A DNA stretch of 64,000 nucleotides from Bradyrhizobium ivorense (GCF_900696085.1 NZ_CAADFC020000005.1:1-64000); one strand, 5' to 3'; numbered from the stretch's first letter, positions 32,188 through 41,335 are shown. Notes: generated from the sequence alone by a model not told the origin. Program-made: numbers and translations.

Positions 32188-33159
32188 GTGAAGAATTTTG
32201 CCGATCTGACCGAGCGCGAGGTGCTCGCGGTCGCGATTGCCTCCGAGGAGGAGGACAGCCGCATCTACATGAGTTTCGCCGAGGACCTCGCGGCACGCTA
32301 TCCGGATACCGCAAAGATCTTCGAGGAAATGGCCGAAGAGGAGCGCGGCCATCGTCACCGGCTGCTCGCCCTCTATGAACAGCGCTTCGGCCCGCACCTG
32401 CCGCCGATCCGGCGCGAGGACGTGAAGGGTTTCTTGCGCCGGCGCCCGATCTGGCTGACCAAAAACCTGCCGCTCGACACCATCCGCAAGGAAGTCGAGA
32501 CCATGGAGCTGGAGGCCGAGCGGTTCTACGCCAAGGCCGCCGAGAAGGCCGAGGATGTCGGTGTGCGCCGGCTGCTCGGCGATCTCGCCGAAGAGGAGAA
32601 GCACCACGAGAACCTCGCGGTGAAACTCACCGGCGACATCCTCAAGCCCGATGTGCGCGCTGAGGAAGACCGCACGCGGCGGCGGATGTTCGTGCTGCAA
32701 TACGTGCAGCCCGGCCTCGCCGGCCTGATGGACGGTTCGGTCTCGACGCTGGCGCCGTTGTTCGCGGCTGCCTTCGCCACGCATCAGAACTGGCAGACGT
32801 TTCTCGTTGGCCTTGCCGCCTCGATCGGCGCCGGCATCAGCATGGGCTTTGCCGAGGCGCTGTCCGACGACGGCTCGCTGACCGGGCGCGGCTCGCCTTG
32901 GCTGCGCGGCCTGACCTGCGGATTGATGACGACGCTGGGCGGCTTGGGCCACACCATTCCGTATCTCGTGCCCGATGCCTGGCCGAATGCGTTCTGGATC
33001 GCGACCGCGATCGCCGGCGTCGTCGTGTTCTTCGAATTGTGGGCGATCGCCTTCATCCGCGCGCGCTACATGGATACGCCGTTTTTGCAGGCGGTGTTCC
33101 AGATCGTGCTCGGCGGCGCGATCGTGCTCGGCGTCGGGATTCTGATCGGCGCGGCGTGA
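32188..33159 (+). CDS. mbfA: MbfA-type iron exporter, ferritin-like and VIT1 domains
   Basis: A 323-residue membrane protein that exports iron and protects against iron and peroxide stress. The N-terminal ferritin-like (rubrerythrin-type) domain (about 10-150) has the diiron motifs [24 protein letters not shown] and [14 protein letters not shown]; the C-terminal VIT1-like part has about five membrane helices ([20 protein letters not shown] onward). The start is GTG at 32188 with GAAGG upstream. The adjoining ICE-like operator predicts Irr repression in low iron. Confidence 0.93.
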   Translation: MKNFADLTEREVLAVAIASEEEDSRIYMSFAEDLAARYPDTAKIFEEMAEEERGHRHRLLALYEQRFGPHLPPIRREDVKGFLRRRPIWLTKNLPLDTIRKEVETMELEAERFYAKAAEKAEDVGVRRLLGDLAEEEKHHENLAVKLTGDILKPDVRAEEDRTRRRMFVLQYVQPGLAGLMDGSVSTLAPLFAAAFATHQNWQTFLVGLAASIGAGISMGFAEALSDDGSLTGRGSPWLRGLTCGLMTTLGGLGHTIPYLVPDAWPNAFWIATAIAGVVVFFELWAIAFIRARYMDTPFLQAVFQIVLGGAIVLGVGILIGAA

Positions 33160-33163
33160 CACT

Positions 33164-33305
33164 TCCCCCTCTCCCCGTTCTTACGGGGAGAGGGTTGGGG
33201 TGAGGGGCTCTCTCCACGCAGCAGACTCGCGGTGAGTCCCCCTCACCCGGATCACATTCCGCTTCGCTGCATGCGATCCGACCTCTCCCCGCAGGCGGGG
33301 CGAGG
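33164..33305. repeat. Extragenic palindrome, family D
   Basis: Left CCCCCTCTCCCCGTTCTTACG, trimmed to CCCTCTCCCCGTTC with its mate GGGGAGAGGG, and right CGACCTCTCCCCGCAGGCGG; GGTTGGGGTGAGGGG and CCCTCACCCGGATC lie between. Occupies the gap upstream of the amidase gene; the bases from 33306 to the amidase start hold nothing else I can identify. Confidence 0.85.
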
Positions 33306-33451
33306 TAAGCGTGCGCCGCTTGCGAAAAGCAATTCCGATCAAACGCGGCCTCCTTGTTGCGACTACAACCGCGACCGCCTGCACGCGCAACGCTTGCGGG
33401 CAACAGACAAAACTGCGCATCATCATGCCAACAACAAACCGGGAGCACGCC

Positions 33452-34924
33452 GTGGCCAGATCGCAATGGAGTTTCAAGACCGCCGTCGAACTGTCGGAGG
33501 CGCTGCGCAACAAGCAGGTTTCGGCGGTCGAGCTCGCGGAAGATGCGATCGGCCGGATCGAGCGTCACGACGGCAAGGTCAACGCGATCTGCGCGCGCGA
33601 TTTCGAGCGCGGCCTCGCCGCGGCACGCGCAGCCGACGCCGCGATCGCGCGCGGCGAGCACAGGCCGCTCACCGGCATTCCCATCACGGTGAAGGAATCC
33701 TACAACATTGCGGGACTGCCGACGACCTGGGGCTTCCCGCCGCACAAGGATTTTACGCCGACCGAGGACTCGCTGCCGGTGACGCGGGTGAAGGACGCCG
33801 GCGGCGTGATCATCGGCAAGACCAACGTGCCGGTCGGGCTCGCCGACTGGCAGAGCTACAACGAGATCTACGGCACCACCAACAACCCCTACGATCTCGG
33901 CCGCACGCCGGGCGGCTCCTCCGGCGGCTCGTCGGCGGCGCTGGCCGCGGGCTACGGCGCGCTGTCGCTCGGCTCCGACATCGGCGGCTCATTGCGCGTG
34001 CCGGCGTTTCATTGCGGCGTCTATGCGCACAAGCCGACCTTCGGCCTCGTGGCGTCGCGCGGCCACACCGCGCCGCCGGCGGTCCCGATCATCTACGAGC
34101 GCGACCTCGCGGTGATCGGCCCGATGGCGCGCGGCGCGGCCGACCTGTCGCTGCTGCTCGACGTGATGGCCGGTCCCGATCCGCTCGATATGGGCAAGGC
34201 CTTCAAGCTCGAACTGCCGGCGCCGCGCCACGCCAGCCTGAAGGATTTCCGCATTCTCGTCATCGACACCGATCCGGTGCTGCCGACCGACAAGGCGGTG
34301 CGCGGCACCATCGACAAGCTCGCCAGCCATCTCGACAAGGCCGGCGCGAAAATCTCGCGCACGAGCCCGCTGTTGCCGGATTTCGCGGCGTCGTCGCGGC
34401 TCTATATGCGGATGCTGCTGTCGTTTCTCGCCGCCACGTTTCCGCCTGACGTCTATGCCGGCGCCTGCGCGGCGGCTGCCTTGCTGCCGGCTACTGACAC
34501 CAGCCTGCAGGCCGAGCGGCTGCGCGGCATTGCGCTGAGCCATCGCGACTGGGTGCAGGCGACGTTCGCACGTTCGCGGCTGCGCGCGCAATGGCGAGAG
34601 TTCTTCAACTCCTTCGACGCGGTGATCTGCCCGCTCATGCCGACACCGGCCTATCCGCACGATCATGCGCCCGACCAGGAGCAGCGGAGAATCCTGATCG
34701 ACGGCGAACCGCACATCTATACCGACCAGCTGGCGTGGCCCGGCATCGCCACCCTGCCCGGCCTGCCCGCAACCGCAATCCCGACCGGCTTTGCGCCGGA
34801 TGGATTGCCGGTGGGCGTGCAGATCGTCGGGCCGTGGCTGGAGGACCGCACACCGCTAAAACTCGCCGAGCTGATCGAGCGCGAGTTTGGCGGATTCGTG
34901 CCGCCGAAGATGTTTGATGATTGA
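33452..34924 (+). CDS. Amidase signature family hydrolase
   Basis: Amidohydrolase of 490 residues with the Ser-cisSer-Lys triad: Lys in PITVKESYNIAGLPTTWGF, cis-Ser in GGSSGGSSAALAAGYGALS, and nucleophilic Ser in GSDIGGSLRVPAFHCGVYAH. Substrate is unknown. The start is GTG at 33452 with GGGAG six bases upstream; an in-frame ATG at 33425 is less well supported. Stands alone, flanked by extragenic palindromes of families D and A. Confidence 0.9.
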   Translation: MARSQWSFKTAVELSEALRNKQVSAVELAEDAIGRIERHDGKVNAICARDFERGLAAARAADAAIARGEHRPLTGIPITVKESYNIAGLPTTWGFPPHKDFTPTEDSLPVTRVKDAGGVIIGKTNVPVGLADWQSYNEIYGTTNNPYDLGRTPGGSSGGSSAALAAGYGALSLGSDIGGSLRVPAFHCGVYAHKPTFGLVASRGHTAPPAVPIIYERDLAVIGPMARGAADLSLLLDVMAGPDPLDMGKAFKLELPAPRHASLKDFRILVIDTDPVLPTDKAVRGTIDKLASHLDKAGAKISRTSPLLPDFAASSRLYMRMLLSFLAATFPPDVYAGACAAAALLPATDTSLQAERLRGIALSHRDWVQATFARSRLRAQWREFFNSFDAVICPLMPTPAYPHDHAPDQEQRRILIDGEPHIYTDQLAWPGIATLPGLPATAIPTGFAPDGLPVGVQIVGPWLEDRTPLKLAELIEREFGGFVPPKMFDD

Positions 34925-34937
34925 ATGAGGGTAGCAC

Positions 34938-35016
34938 CGTCATTGCGAGCGAAGCGAAGCAATCCATCCATCCAATATGCGGTACCATGGATTGCTTCGC
35001 TGCGCTCGCAATGACG
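34938..35016. repeat. Extragenic palindrome, family A
   Basis: CGTCATTGCGAGCGAAGCGA at the left and TGCGCTCGCAATGACG at the right, with GCAATCCATCC and CCATGGATTGC as inner arms. Short variant, like 39525-39608. Confidence 0.9.
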
Positions 35017-35039
35017 CGAGGAGAGACAGGGAGAAACCA

Positions 35040-35393
35040 ATGAGCAAAGACCTCGAGGAGCTGACAAAACTCAACAAGGATTACGTCGACTCGGTGCAGA
35101 ACTGCGACGTCAAGCGCTTCGACGAAATTTTGGCGCAGGATTTTTATTGCAGCAATCCCGACAAGAGCCTGGTCGACCGCGCGGCGTTCCTGAAGCAGAC
35201 CGCGATCCCGGTGAAGATCAAGAACCTGAAGGCCGAGGACGTCAAGATCCGCATCCTCGGCGATTTCGCCATCATCCACGCCAAGACCAGCTATCTCAAC
35301 GCCGACGGCGAGCAGGCCTATGGCCGCTACACCGATTGCTGGGCCAGGCAGGACGGCAAATGGCTGGCGGTGTCGGCGCACGTCGCGCGGTGA
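35040..35393 (+). CDS. NTF2-like (SnoaL/DUF4440-type) protein
   Basis: A 117-residue cone-fold protein: LNKDYVDSVQNCDVKRFDEI, LAQDFYCSNPDKSLVDRAAF, GDFAIIHAKTSYLNADG and YGRYTDCWARQDGKWLAVSA fit the nuclear-transport-factor-2-like superfamily. Such proteins may be ligand binders, small isomerases or hydrolases; the specific role is unknown. The ATG is preceded by GGAGAGACAGGGAGAAACCA, a good ribosome-binding site. Confidence 0.82.
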   Translation: MSKDLEELTKLNKDYVDSVQNCDVKRFDEILAQDFYCSNPDKSLVDRAAFLKQTAIPVKIKNLKAEDVKIRILGDFAIIHAKTSYLNADGEQAYGRYTDCWARQDGKWLAVSAHVAR

Positions 35394-35399
35394 GGCCTT

Positions 35400-35627
35400 C
35401 ACCTCTCCCCGCGCTTTGCGGGGAGAGGTCAACGCCGGAGCGCAGCGCAGGCGGCGGGTGAGGGGCAAGGCGAGATGCCCCCGCGGATGCGAACTGTCCG
35501 AATCGTGTGAGTCGGAGCGATATTTAACGCGGCAAGATCGTGCCTCGCCCCTCCCCCGGATCGCGCCGGACAATGCTGCGCATTGCCGGGGCGATCCGAC
35601 CTCTCCCCGCAAAGCGCGGGGAGAGGT
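35400..35627. repeat. Extragenic palindrome, family D, long copy
   Basis: Outer arms ACCTCTCCCCGCGCTTTGCG and CGCAAAGCGCGGGGAGAGGT are nearly perfect complements, about 190 bases apart. Between them are CGGCGGGTGAGGGGC and GCCCCTCCCCCGG, also complementary. Lies between convergent genes and could serve as a bidirectional terminator. Confidence 0.88.
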
Positions 35628-35636
35628 GAAGGAACG

Positions 35637-36725
35637 TCAGCTGTCGAACATGATCACGCTGCGCAGGGTCTTGCCGGCTTTCATGTTGGCAAAACCTTCG
35701 TTGATCTCGGACAGTTTCAGCTTGGCCGAGATCCAGTCTTCCAGATGCAGCTTGCCGCGCATGTAGAAATCGACCAGGCGCGGCATGTCGACGCGGAAGT
35801 GGTTGGAGCCCATCGACGAGCCCTGAATCCTGCGCTCGCGCAGGAAGTCGAAGCCGTGCAGCTCGATCTTCTGGCCGAACGGGATCATGCCGACGATGGT
35901 CGCGGTGCCGCCCGGCGCCAGCATGCCGAACGCCTGCTCGGCGGTGTCCTTGCGTCCCAGCACCTCGAAGGAATGCTGCACGCCGCCGCCGGTGAGCTCG
36001 CGCACCTGCTGCACGACGTCGCCGCGCGCGGGGTCGACGATGTCGGTGGCCCCTAACTTGGTGGCGAGCTGCAGCTTGGCCGGGTTGGTGTCGATCGCGA
36101 TGATGCGGCCGGCGCCGGCGATCTGCGCGCCGTTGATAGCGGCCATGCCGACGCCGCCGCAGCCGATCACCGCCACGGTCTCGCCGGCGGTGACCTTCGC
36201 GGTGTTGACCACCGCGCCATAGCCAGTGATGACGCCGCAGCCGATCAGCGCGGCGAGGTCGAGCGGCATCTCCTTCTTGATCTTCACGATGGCATTCTCG
36301 TGCACCAGCATCTGCTCGGCGAAGGACGACAAATTGAGGAACTGATGCAGCTTCTCCGACCTGTTCCAGGACATGCGGTTGGAGGCGCCCGGCAGCATCT
36401 TCACCGTGGTGTCGGTGCACAGCACGGTGCGGCCGGTGGTGCAATTGTCGCAAGTGCCGCAGAACACCGAGAGACAAGTGACGACGTGATCGCCGGGCTT
36501 CACATAGTTGACGTCGGAGCCGACCTTCTCGACCACGCCGGCCGATTCATGGCCGAGCACGGCCGGCAGCGGGTGCGGATACAGCCCTTCCATGAAGTGC
36601 AGATCGGAGTGGCAGAGGCCGGCGACCGCGGTGCGGATCAGGACCTCGCGCGGCCCCGGATTGGGCAGGCTGACATCCTCGATCATCAGCGGCTTGTTGA
36701 CTTCATGCAGGACGGCGGCCTTCAT
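35637..36725 (-). CDS. Zinc-dependent alcohol dehydrogenase
   Basis: Medium-chain dehydrogenase of 362 residues. Catalytic zinc ligands are Cys in VAGLCHSDLHFMEG, His-Glu in VLGHESAGVVE and Cys in ALIGCGVITGYGAV; structural zinc cysteines are in CGTCDNCTTGRTVLC. The coenzyme motif is VIGCGGVGMAAINGA, then AIDTNPAKLQLA with Asp favouring NAD. It resembles the S-(hydroxymethyl)glutathione or aryl-alcohol dehydrogenase branch. The start ATG follows AGAGGAAACCCG. No operon partner is evident. Confidence 0.92.
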   Translation of the reverse strand: MKAAVLHEVNKPLMIEDVSLPNPGPREVLIRTAVAGLCHSDLHFMEGLYPHPLPAVLGHESAGVVEKVGSDVNYVKPGDHVVTCLSVFCGTCDNCTTGRTVLCTDTTVKMLPGASNRMSWNRSEKLHQFLNLSSFAEQMLVHENAIVKIKKEMPLDLAALIGCGVITGYGAVVNTAKVTAGETVAVIGCGGVGMAAINGAQIAGAGRIIAIDTNPAKLQLATKLGATDIVDPARGDVVQQVRELTGGGVQHSFEVLGRKDTAEQAFGMLAPGGTATIVGMIPFGQKIELHGFDFLRERRIQGSSMGSNHFRVDMPRLVDFYMRGKLHLEDWISAKLKLSEINEGFANMKAGKTLRSVIMFDS

Positions 36726-36763
36726 CGGGTTTCCTCTCGGGTTTATTATTGTGCACGCTCTCC

Positions 36764-36892
36764 ACCTCTCCCGGAGGGAGAGGTCGGAGCGCATCGAAGA
36801 TGCGGTCCGGGTGAGGGGGTTAGGTCTATCGATAGGGCGCAACCCCTCACCCGGATCGCTAGCGCGATCCGACCTCTCCCCTTGGGAGAGGT
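36764..36892. repeat. Extragenic palindrome, family D
   Basis: Left CCACCTCTCCCGGAGGGAGA, right CGACCTCTCCCCTTGGGAGA, with GGGTGAGGGG and CCCCTCACCCGG inside. Located between the AidB-like and alcohol dehydrogenase genes. Confidence 0.85.
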
Positions 36893-36920
36893 GAGATTGC
36901 GCAAGCGGCTCGAGATCAGC

Positions 36921-38699
36921 CTACGCTGCGACGAGCAATTCGCCAACCTCGGCCATGCCGACGGCGCGATCGCCGAGCAGATGCTCGGTCATCGTGCGCT
37001 GAACGGAATTTTCCGTGAGCTGGAACGGATCGCCCGGCATCACGCGGTGGTCGATCACCATCCGCGACAGCAGCAGCCGGCGCGCATCGCCGCGCATCTC
37101 GTGGATGCGGCCGGCCTCCCAGGCGAGCGCCACTGCGCTTGCGACATTGTAGAGCAGGCTGGTGGCGTGCCGCGCGTCACCCTCATTGTCGATACGGCTT
37201 GCGACTTCGCGCGCGAAGGTAACGGCGCGGTCGCTGAGATCGCGCAACCTGTTGCGCCACACCTCGGGCACATTGGCGCTGTCGTCGAGCCGCGCATGCA
37301 GGTCGGCGGCGAGCGCAGCGTCGGCGCCGTGGCGGCCGACCGCGCGCTTCAGCGCATCGATCGCGACGATGTTGCCGGTACCTTCCCAGATCGAGCCGAG
37401 ATGCGCATCGCGCAACAGCCGCGGCGTGACGAATTCCTCGATGTAGCCGATGCCGCCGCGCATCTCCATCGCATCGCCGCAGACCTTGCGGGCGTCGCGG
37501 GTGGCGCGGAATTTCAAGGTCGGGGTCAGGATGCGGAGCAGCGCCGCGGCATCCTGGCTGCCGGCCTCGGCGCGGTCGAGCGCATCGGCGGTGAGAAAGC
37601 TCATCGACAGCGCCTGCTCGGTCGGCAGCAGGATCTTCATCAGCTGCCGCCGCGCCAGCGGCAGATCGATGATGCGCTGACCGAACACCACGCGATTTCG
37701 CGCCACCGTGATCGCATCATGCCAGGCGCGGCGCATCAGCGCGGTCGACTTCACGCCGTTGGACAGCCGCGATGAGTTCACCATTTCGGCCATCTGGACA
37801 AAGCCGCGGTCGAGCTTGCCGACGGCATAGGCGATCGCGCCGTCGAGCTTGATCTCGCCCGAGGCCATCGAGCGGGTGCCGAGCTTGTCCTTCAGCCGCA
37901 CGATCCGGTAGTGGTTCTGCGAACCATCGTCGAGAAAGCGCGGCATCAGGAACAGGCCGACGCCGCTTGTGCCCGGACCCGCGCCCTCGGGGCGCGCCAG
38001 CAGCATCACCACCTTGGCGTCGGCATTCGAGCAGAACCACTTTTCGCCGTAGAGCCGCCAGTGGTCGCCCTCCCGCACCGCGCGCGTGGTCAGCGTGCCG
38101 ACGTCGGAGCCGCCTTCCTTCTCGGTCATGAACTGGCCGCCCTGCGTCAGCTTGCTCATGTCGGTCTGGGTCAGGCCGTCGAGATATTTTGCCTTCAGCG
38201 CCTCGCTGCCGAAATTCGCCAGCAGCTTTGCGCAGCCGTCGGTGACGTTGATCGGACAGCCCATGCCGAATTCGGTCTGGTTGAACAGGAAGGTGAAGGC
38301 GTGTTTCGCAACCACGGGATATTTGTCCGGCCAGCCCATGATGCCCTTGCGGATCGACAGCGCGTGAATGCCGAACTCGCCGAACGCCGCCTTCTCGATC
38401 TCGCGATAGGCCGGATGGTATTCGATGTGCTGGACGTCGCGGCCGAACTTGTCGCGCTGGTGCAGGACCGGCGTGTGGCGATCGGCAAGCCGCGCGCATT
38501 CGTCGAGATAGCCGCCGGCGAGGCCACCGAGCCGGTCGAGATGCGGCTCGATATGGCGGAACAAGGCGTCGGGCAGATGCAGCTTCAGCAGATCGGTCAG
38601 CGCCGGATCAGCCCGATAGAAGTTCATTCCCGTCGTATCGGGGGCCAACAATCCCGGCTGGCTGGCCGAAGATGAAAAATCTTGCTTGAGTGGCTGCAT
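36921..38699 (-). CDS. AidB-like acyl-CoA dehydrogenase
   Basis: A 592-residue, long-form acyl-CoA dehydrogenase. Features include WPDKYPVVAKHAFTFLFNQT, CPINVTDGCAKLLANFG, the FAD-binding QFMTEKEGGSDVGTLTTRAV, YGEKWFCSNADAKVVMLLAR, and MRGGIGYIEEFVTPRLLRDA with HLGSIWEGTGNIVAIDALKR. The order and length resemble the AidB/FadE12-like branch rather than medium-chain dehydrogenases. The start at 38699 is supported by GGGA upstream; ATG 38723 is possible. Divergent from an SDR gene with a short shared upstream region. Confidence 0.88.
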   Translation of the reverse strand: MQPLKQDFSSSASQPGLLAPDTTGMNFYRADPALTDLLKLHLPDALFRHIEPHLDRLGGLAGGYLDECARLADRHTPVLHQRDKFGRDVQHIEYHPAYREIEKAAFGEFGIHALSIRKGIMGWPDKYPVVAKHAFTFLFNQTEFGMGCPINVTDGCAKLLANFGSEALKAKYLDGLTQTDMSKLTQGGQFMTEKEGGSDVGTLTTRAVREGDHWRLYGEKWFCSNADAKVVMLLARPEGAGPGTSGVGLFLMPRFLDDGSQNHYRIVRLKDKLGTRSMASGEIKLDGAIAYAVGKLDRGFVQMAEMVNSSRLSNGVKSTALMRRAWHDAITVARNRVVFGQRIIDLPLARRQLMKILLPTEQALSMSFLTADALDRAEAGSQDAAALLRILTPTLKFRATRDARKVCGDAMEMRGGIGYIEEFVTPRLLRDAHLGSIWEGTGNIVAIDALKRAVGRHGADAALAADLHARLDDSANVPEVWRNRLRDLSDRAVTFAREVASRIDNEGDARHATSLLYNVASAVALAWEAGRIHEMRGDARRLLLSRMVIDHRVMPGDPFQLTENSVQRTMTEHLLGDRAVGMAEVGELLVAA

Positions 38700-38770
38700 T
38701 GAATTCCCGGCTGCGTTCCTCATGTTTTCAGACAAGACTATCCTCCCCCGGCTGAGCAAAGGAAAGCCCA

Positions 38771-39472
38771 ATGGACATCCCAAAATACAAGATCGCCCTG
38801 ATCGTCGGCGCCGGCGAAGGGCTGAGCGCCTCGCTGGCGCGGCTATTTTCGCGGGAGGGAATTCGTGTGGCGCTGGCTGCGCGCAGCATCGAGAAGCTCG
38901 GCGCGCTCTGCACCGAGACCGACGCGCGCGCCTATGCCTGCGATGCCACCAAGGCTGACGATGTCGAGCGCCTGTTCGGCCTCGTCGAGCGCGAGATCGG
39001 GACGCCCGATGTCGTGGTGTACAACGCCAGCGGCCGCTCGCGCGGGCCGTTCGTCGAGCTGGTGCCGTCGGAGGTTGAGCGGGCGATCGCGGTGTCGGCG
39101 TTCGGCGGCTTCCTGGTGGCGCAGGAGGCGGCGAAGCGCATGCTGCCCAGCAAGAAGGGCGCGATCCTGCTCACCGGCGCCTCCGCCAGCGTGAAGGGCT
39201 ATGCGCAGTCGGCGCCGTTCGCGATGGGCAAGTTCGCGCTGCGCGGGCTGGCGCAGAGCATGGCGCGCGAATTATCGCCGCAAGGCATTCATGTCGCGCA
39301 TTTCGTGATCGACGGCGGCATCCGCAGCGCGGCGCGCACCGAGCCCGCCGACCGGCCGGATTCGATGCTCGATCCCGATGCGATCGCGCTGAGCTACTGG
39401 AACGTGCTGCAGCAGCCGCGCAGCGCCTGGACCTGGGAGCTGGAGCTGCGGCCTTGGGTCGAGAAGTTTTGA
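38771..39472 (+). CDS. SDR-like protein lacking the catalytic tyrosine
   Basis: Short-chain dehydrogenase fold of 233 residues. The coenzyme loop is altered to VGAGEGLSASLARLF, and VVVYNASGRSRG replaces the NNAG motif. At the YxxxK position it reads PFAMGKFALRGLAQSMARE: Phe150 where Tyr is expected, with Lys154 retained; Ser138 is present in LLTGASAS. Normal hydride-transfer chemistry is therefore doubtful, though Tyr144 lies near. The ATG at 38771 follows AAAGGAAAGCCCA. Divergent from the AidB-like gene. Confidence 0.85.
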   Translation: MDIPKYKIALIVGAGEGLSASLARLFSREGIRVALAARSIEKLGALCTETDARAYACDATKADDVERLFGLVEREIGTPDVVVYNASGRSRGPFVELVPSEVERAIAVSAFGGFLVAQEAAKRMLPSKKGAILLTGASASVKGYAQSAPFAMGKFALRGLAQSMARELSPQGIHVAHFVIDGGIRSAARTEPADRPDSMLDPDAIALSYWNVLQQPRSAWTWELELRPWVEKF

Positions 39473-39524
39473 GATGACGAGGATCATGCATAAGCTTAGA
39501 CTTGAAAACTGAATCCGCCGCGTC

Positions 39525-39608
39525 CGTCATTGCGAGCGGAGCGAAGCAATCCATGTCTCCACAAGCGGAGATATGGATTGCTTCGTCGCTCCGCTCCTCG
39601 CAATGACG
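39525..39608. repeat. Extragenic palindrome, family A
   Basis: CGTCATTGCGAGCGGAGCGA on the left, GCTCCTCGCAATGACGG on the right, with GCAATCCATGTCTCC and GGAGATATGGATTGC inside. It lies 25 bases upstream of the crotonase ATG, so it would be in that gene's leader or promoter. Confidence 0.9.
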
Positions 39609-39633
39609 GCAAGAACCGGCATGGGGAGAAAAC

Positions 39634-40464
39634 ATGACCAACGAAATCAAGATCGAAACCGGCACCGACGAACTGCTCTGCGTGATCCGCGACCGCGTCG
39701 CCATCATCACGCTGAACCGCCCCGACGCCCGCAACTCGCTGTCGGATACGCTGACGCCGGCGCTGCGGACGATGATCAGGACCTGCGGCGAGAACCCCGA
39801 GGTCGGCGTGCTGCTGCTCACCGGTGCCGGCAAGGCGTTCTGTGCCGGCGGCAACGTCAAGGGCATGGGCGCGCATCGCGACCCGAAGAAGCTGGAGATG
39901 TCCTACGAGGACAAGGTCGCGGACCTGCAGGAGCGCCAGCGCCTGCTCACCGGCGCGCTGGCCTCGGTGCGCAAGCCGACCATCGCCGCGCTGCCCGGCC
40001 CCGCGGTCGGCGCCGGCCTTGCGATCGCGATGGCCTGCGACATCAGGATCGCGGCGCAATCCGCCTTCATCTCGACCGGCTACCTGCGCGTGGCGCTGAG
40101 CGGCGACTACGGCATCGCCTGGCTGCTGACGCGGCTGGTCGGCACCTCGCGCGCCCGTGAACTGATGTTCACCTCCGAGAAGGTCGATGCCGCAAGATGC
40201 GAGCAGATCGGCCTCGTCAACCGCGTGGTGCCGGACGAGACGCTGCAGGACGAGGCGTTTGCGCTGGCCAAATCGATCGCCGAGGGCCCGACGTTGGCGC
40301 TGCGCTACATGAAGGACAATCTCGACGAGGCCTTGCAGTTCGACTTCGCCACCGCGCGCGACCACGAGGCCGAGCGGCTGGTCCGCCTCACCACGACCGC
40401 CGATCACAAAGAAGCGGTGCAGGCGTTCATCGACAAGCGCAAGCCGGTGTTCCGGGGTAATTGA
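39634..40464 (+). CDS. Enoyl-CoA hydratase/isomerase family protein
   Basis: Crotonase-fold enzyme of 276 residues. GAGKAFCAGGNVKGMGAHR and PGPAVGAGLAIAMACDIRIA form the oxyanion hole, and GYLRVALSGDYGIAWLLTRL the second active-site segment, in which Asp replaces the usual Glu. Probably acts in acyl-CoA degradation along with other acyl-CoA genes of the window; substrate unknown. The ATG has GGGGAGAAAAC directly upstream. Confidence 0.88.
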   Translation: MTNEIKIETGTDELLCVIRDRVAIITLNRPDARNSLSDTLTPALRTMIRTCGENPEVGVLLLTGAGKAFCAGGNVKGMGAHRDPKKLEMSYEDKVADLQERQRLLTGALASVRKPTIAALPGPAVGAGLAIAMACDIRIAAQSAFISTGYLRVALSGDYGIAWLLTRLVGTSRARELMFTSEKVDAARCEQIGLVNRVVPDETLQDEAFALAKSIAEGPTLALRYMKDNLDEALQFDFATARDHEAERLVRLTTTADHKEAVQAFIDKRKPVFRGN

Positions 40465-40483
40465 GCCTCCGCACACACAATCG

Positions 40484-40558
40484 TCATTGCCGGGCTTGAC
40501 CCGGCAATGCAAAGGAATTCTTGCTTGATGGATGCGCGGGTCAAGCCCGCGCATGACG
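40484..40558. repeat. Extragenic palindrome, family F
   Basis: GTCATTGCCGGGCTTGACCC at the left and GGGTCAAGCCCGCGCATGAC at the right. A related but diverged copy is at 51613-51718. Confidence 0.85.
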
Positions 40559-40562
40559 TTCT

Positions 40563-40652
40563 GTAGCCCGGATGGAGCGCAGCGTAATCCGGGAAACTGC
40601 TTCAGCGGAGAGACTGATCCCGGATTGCGCTTCGCTTCATCCGGGCTACGGG
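40563..40652. repeat. Extragenic palindrome, family G
   Basis: GTAGCCCGGATGGAGCGCAG at the left and GCTTCATCCGGGCTACGGG at the right, with CGTAATCCGGGAAAC and CCCGGATTGCGC inside. A half copy is at 51899-51935. It directly follows the family F copy. Confidence 0.85.
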
Positions 40653-40663
40653 ACTGAAGTTAG

Positions 40664-40704
40664 CAAAGAAAAAGGCCCGGTTCTGGGGAGGCCAGAACCG
40701 GGCC
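40664..40704 (-). terminator. Rho-independent terminator of the GNAT gene
   Basis: Perfect 13-bp stem GGCCCGGTTCTGG (40674-40686) and CCAGAACCGGGCC (40692-40704) with a five-base loop. On the minus strand it is followed by TTTTTCTTTG, a U-tract, and it begins only seven bases beyond the GNAT stop codon. Confidence 0.95.
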
Positions 40705-40711
40705 AGTCAAG

Positions 40712-41335
40712 TCAAACCGCAAGCGAGGACATCGCGGCCGAGCGGGATACGGCGGCAAGCCGCCAGCTGGCACAGGGAATGTCTTGCGGTTCGACGTGGA
40801 TCTCTTTTGCAAAGCGCACCAGCTTCCAGTCGCCGGGGCTCGCGGTGAAGGCGTAGCCGGACTTGCGGGCAAGGCCTATCATGGTCGCGTTGGAACGCAG
40901 CGTGTCGCCAAACATGCGCTCGGCTCCGAGGGACGCCGCGCGGCATTCGAGATTGTTCAGCAGCGCCTTGCCAATGCCGAGGCCTTGCCACCGGTCATCG
41001 ATCGACAGGCCGAACTCGACGCTCGACGTATCGGCATGGAAGGCATAGCGGGCTTCGCCGACGATGGTCTCGAAACCATCGACCAGCATCGTCGCGACCA
41101 CCGTGAACCGGTCAGCCTCGCCGACATGGAGAAAACGCTCGAGCTCCGACTTCGGCAGCTCGCTCAGCGCGCCCAGGAAGCGGCTGTATCGGGACCCCGC
41201 GGAGAGCGAGCGGATGTAGTTCTGCAGCTCCTCGCGGTCGCGCGGCTCGACGAAACGCACCCGGATCTCGCGGCCGTCCCTGGCGCGCAGCACGTCGGAA
41301 TATTGCTTGAGATCGTCGAGATGCAGCGCAGTCAT
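40712..41335 (-). CDS. GNAT-family N-acetyltransferase
   Basis: A 207-residue acetyltransferase. The N-terminal VLRARDGREIRVRFVEPRDR starts the fold, SVEFGLSIDDRWQGLGIGKALLNNLECRA gives the acetyl-CoA motif A (Q/R-x-x-G-x-G), and FGDTLRSNATMIGLARKSGY motif B. The length and SRYSRFLGALSELPKSELE segment resemble acetyltransferases fused to or partnering acyl-CoA synthetase-type Pat proteins, but the acceptor is unknown. The ATG at 41335 has GAGGAGCG upstream; a strong terminator follows. Confidence 0.88.
   Translation of the reverse strand: MTALHLDDLKQYSDVLRARDGREIRVRFVEPRDREELQNYIRSLSAGSRYSRFLGALSELPKSELERFLHVGEADRFTVVATMLVDGFETIVGEARYAFHADTSSVEFGLSIDDRWQGLGIGKALLNNLECRAASLGAERMFGDTLRSNATMIGLARKSGYAFTASPGDWKLVRFAKEIHVEPQDIPCASWRLAAVSRSAAMSSLAV

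Noticed and set aside
35400..35627. Possible structured non-coding RNA or riboswitch
   Set aside because: The long outer stem matches family D extragenic palindromes seen many times in the window, so a gene-specific RNA is unlikely.
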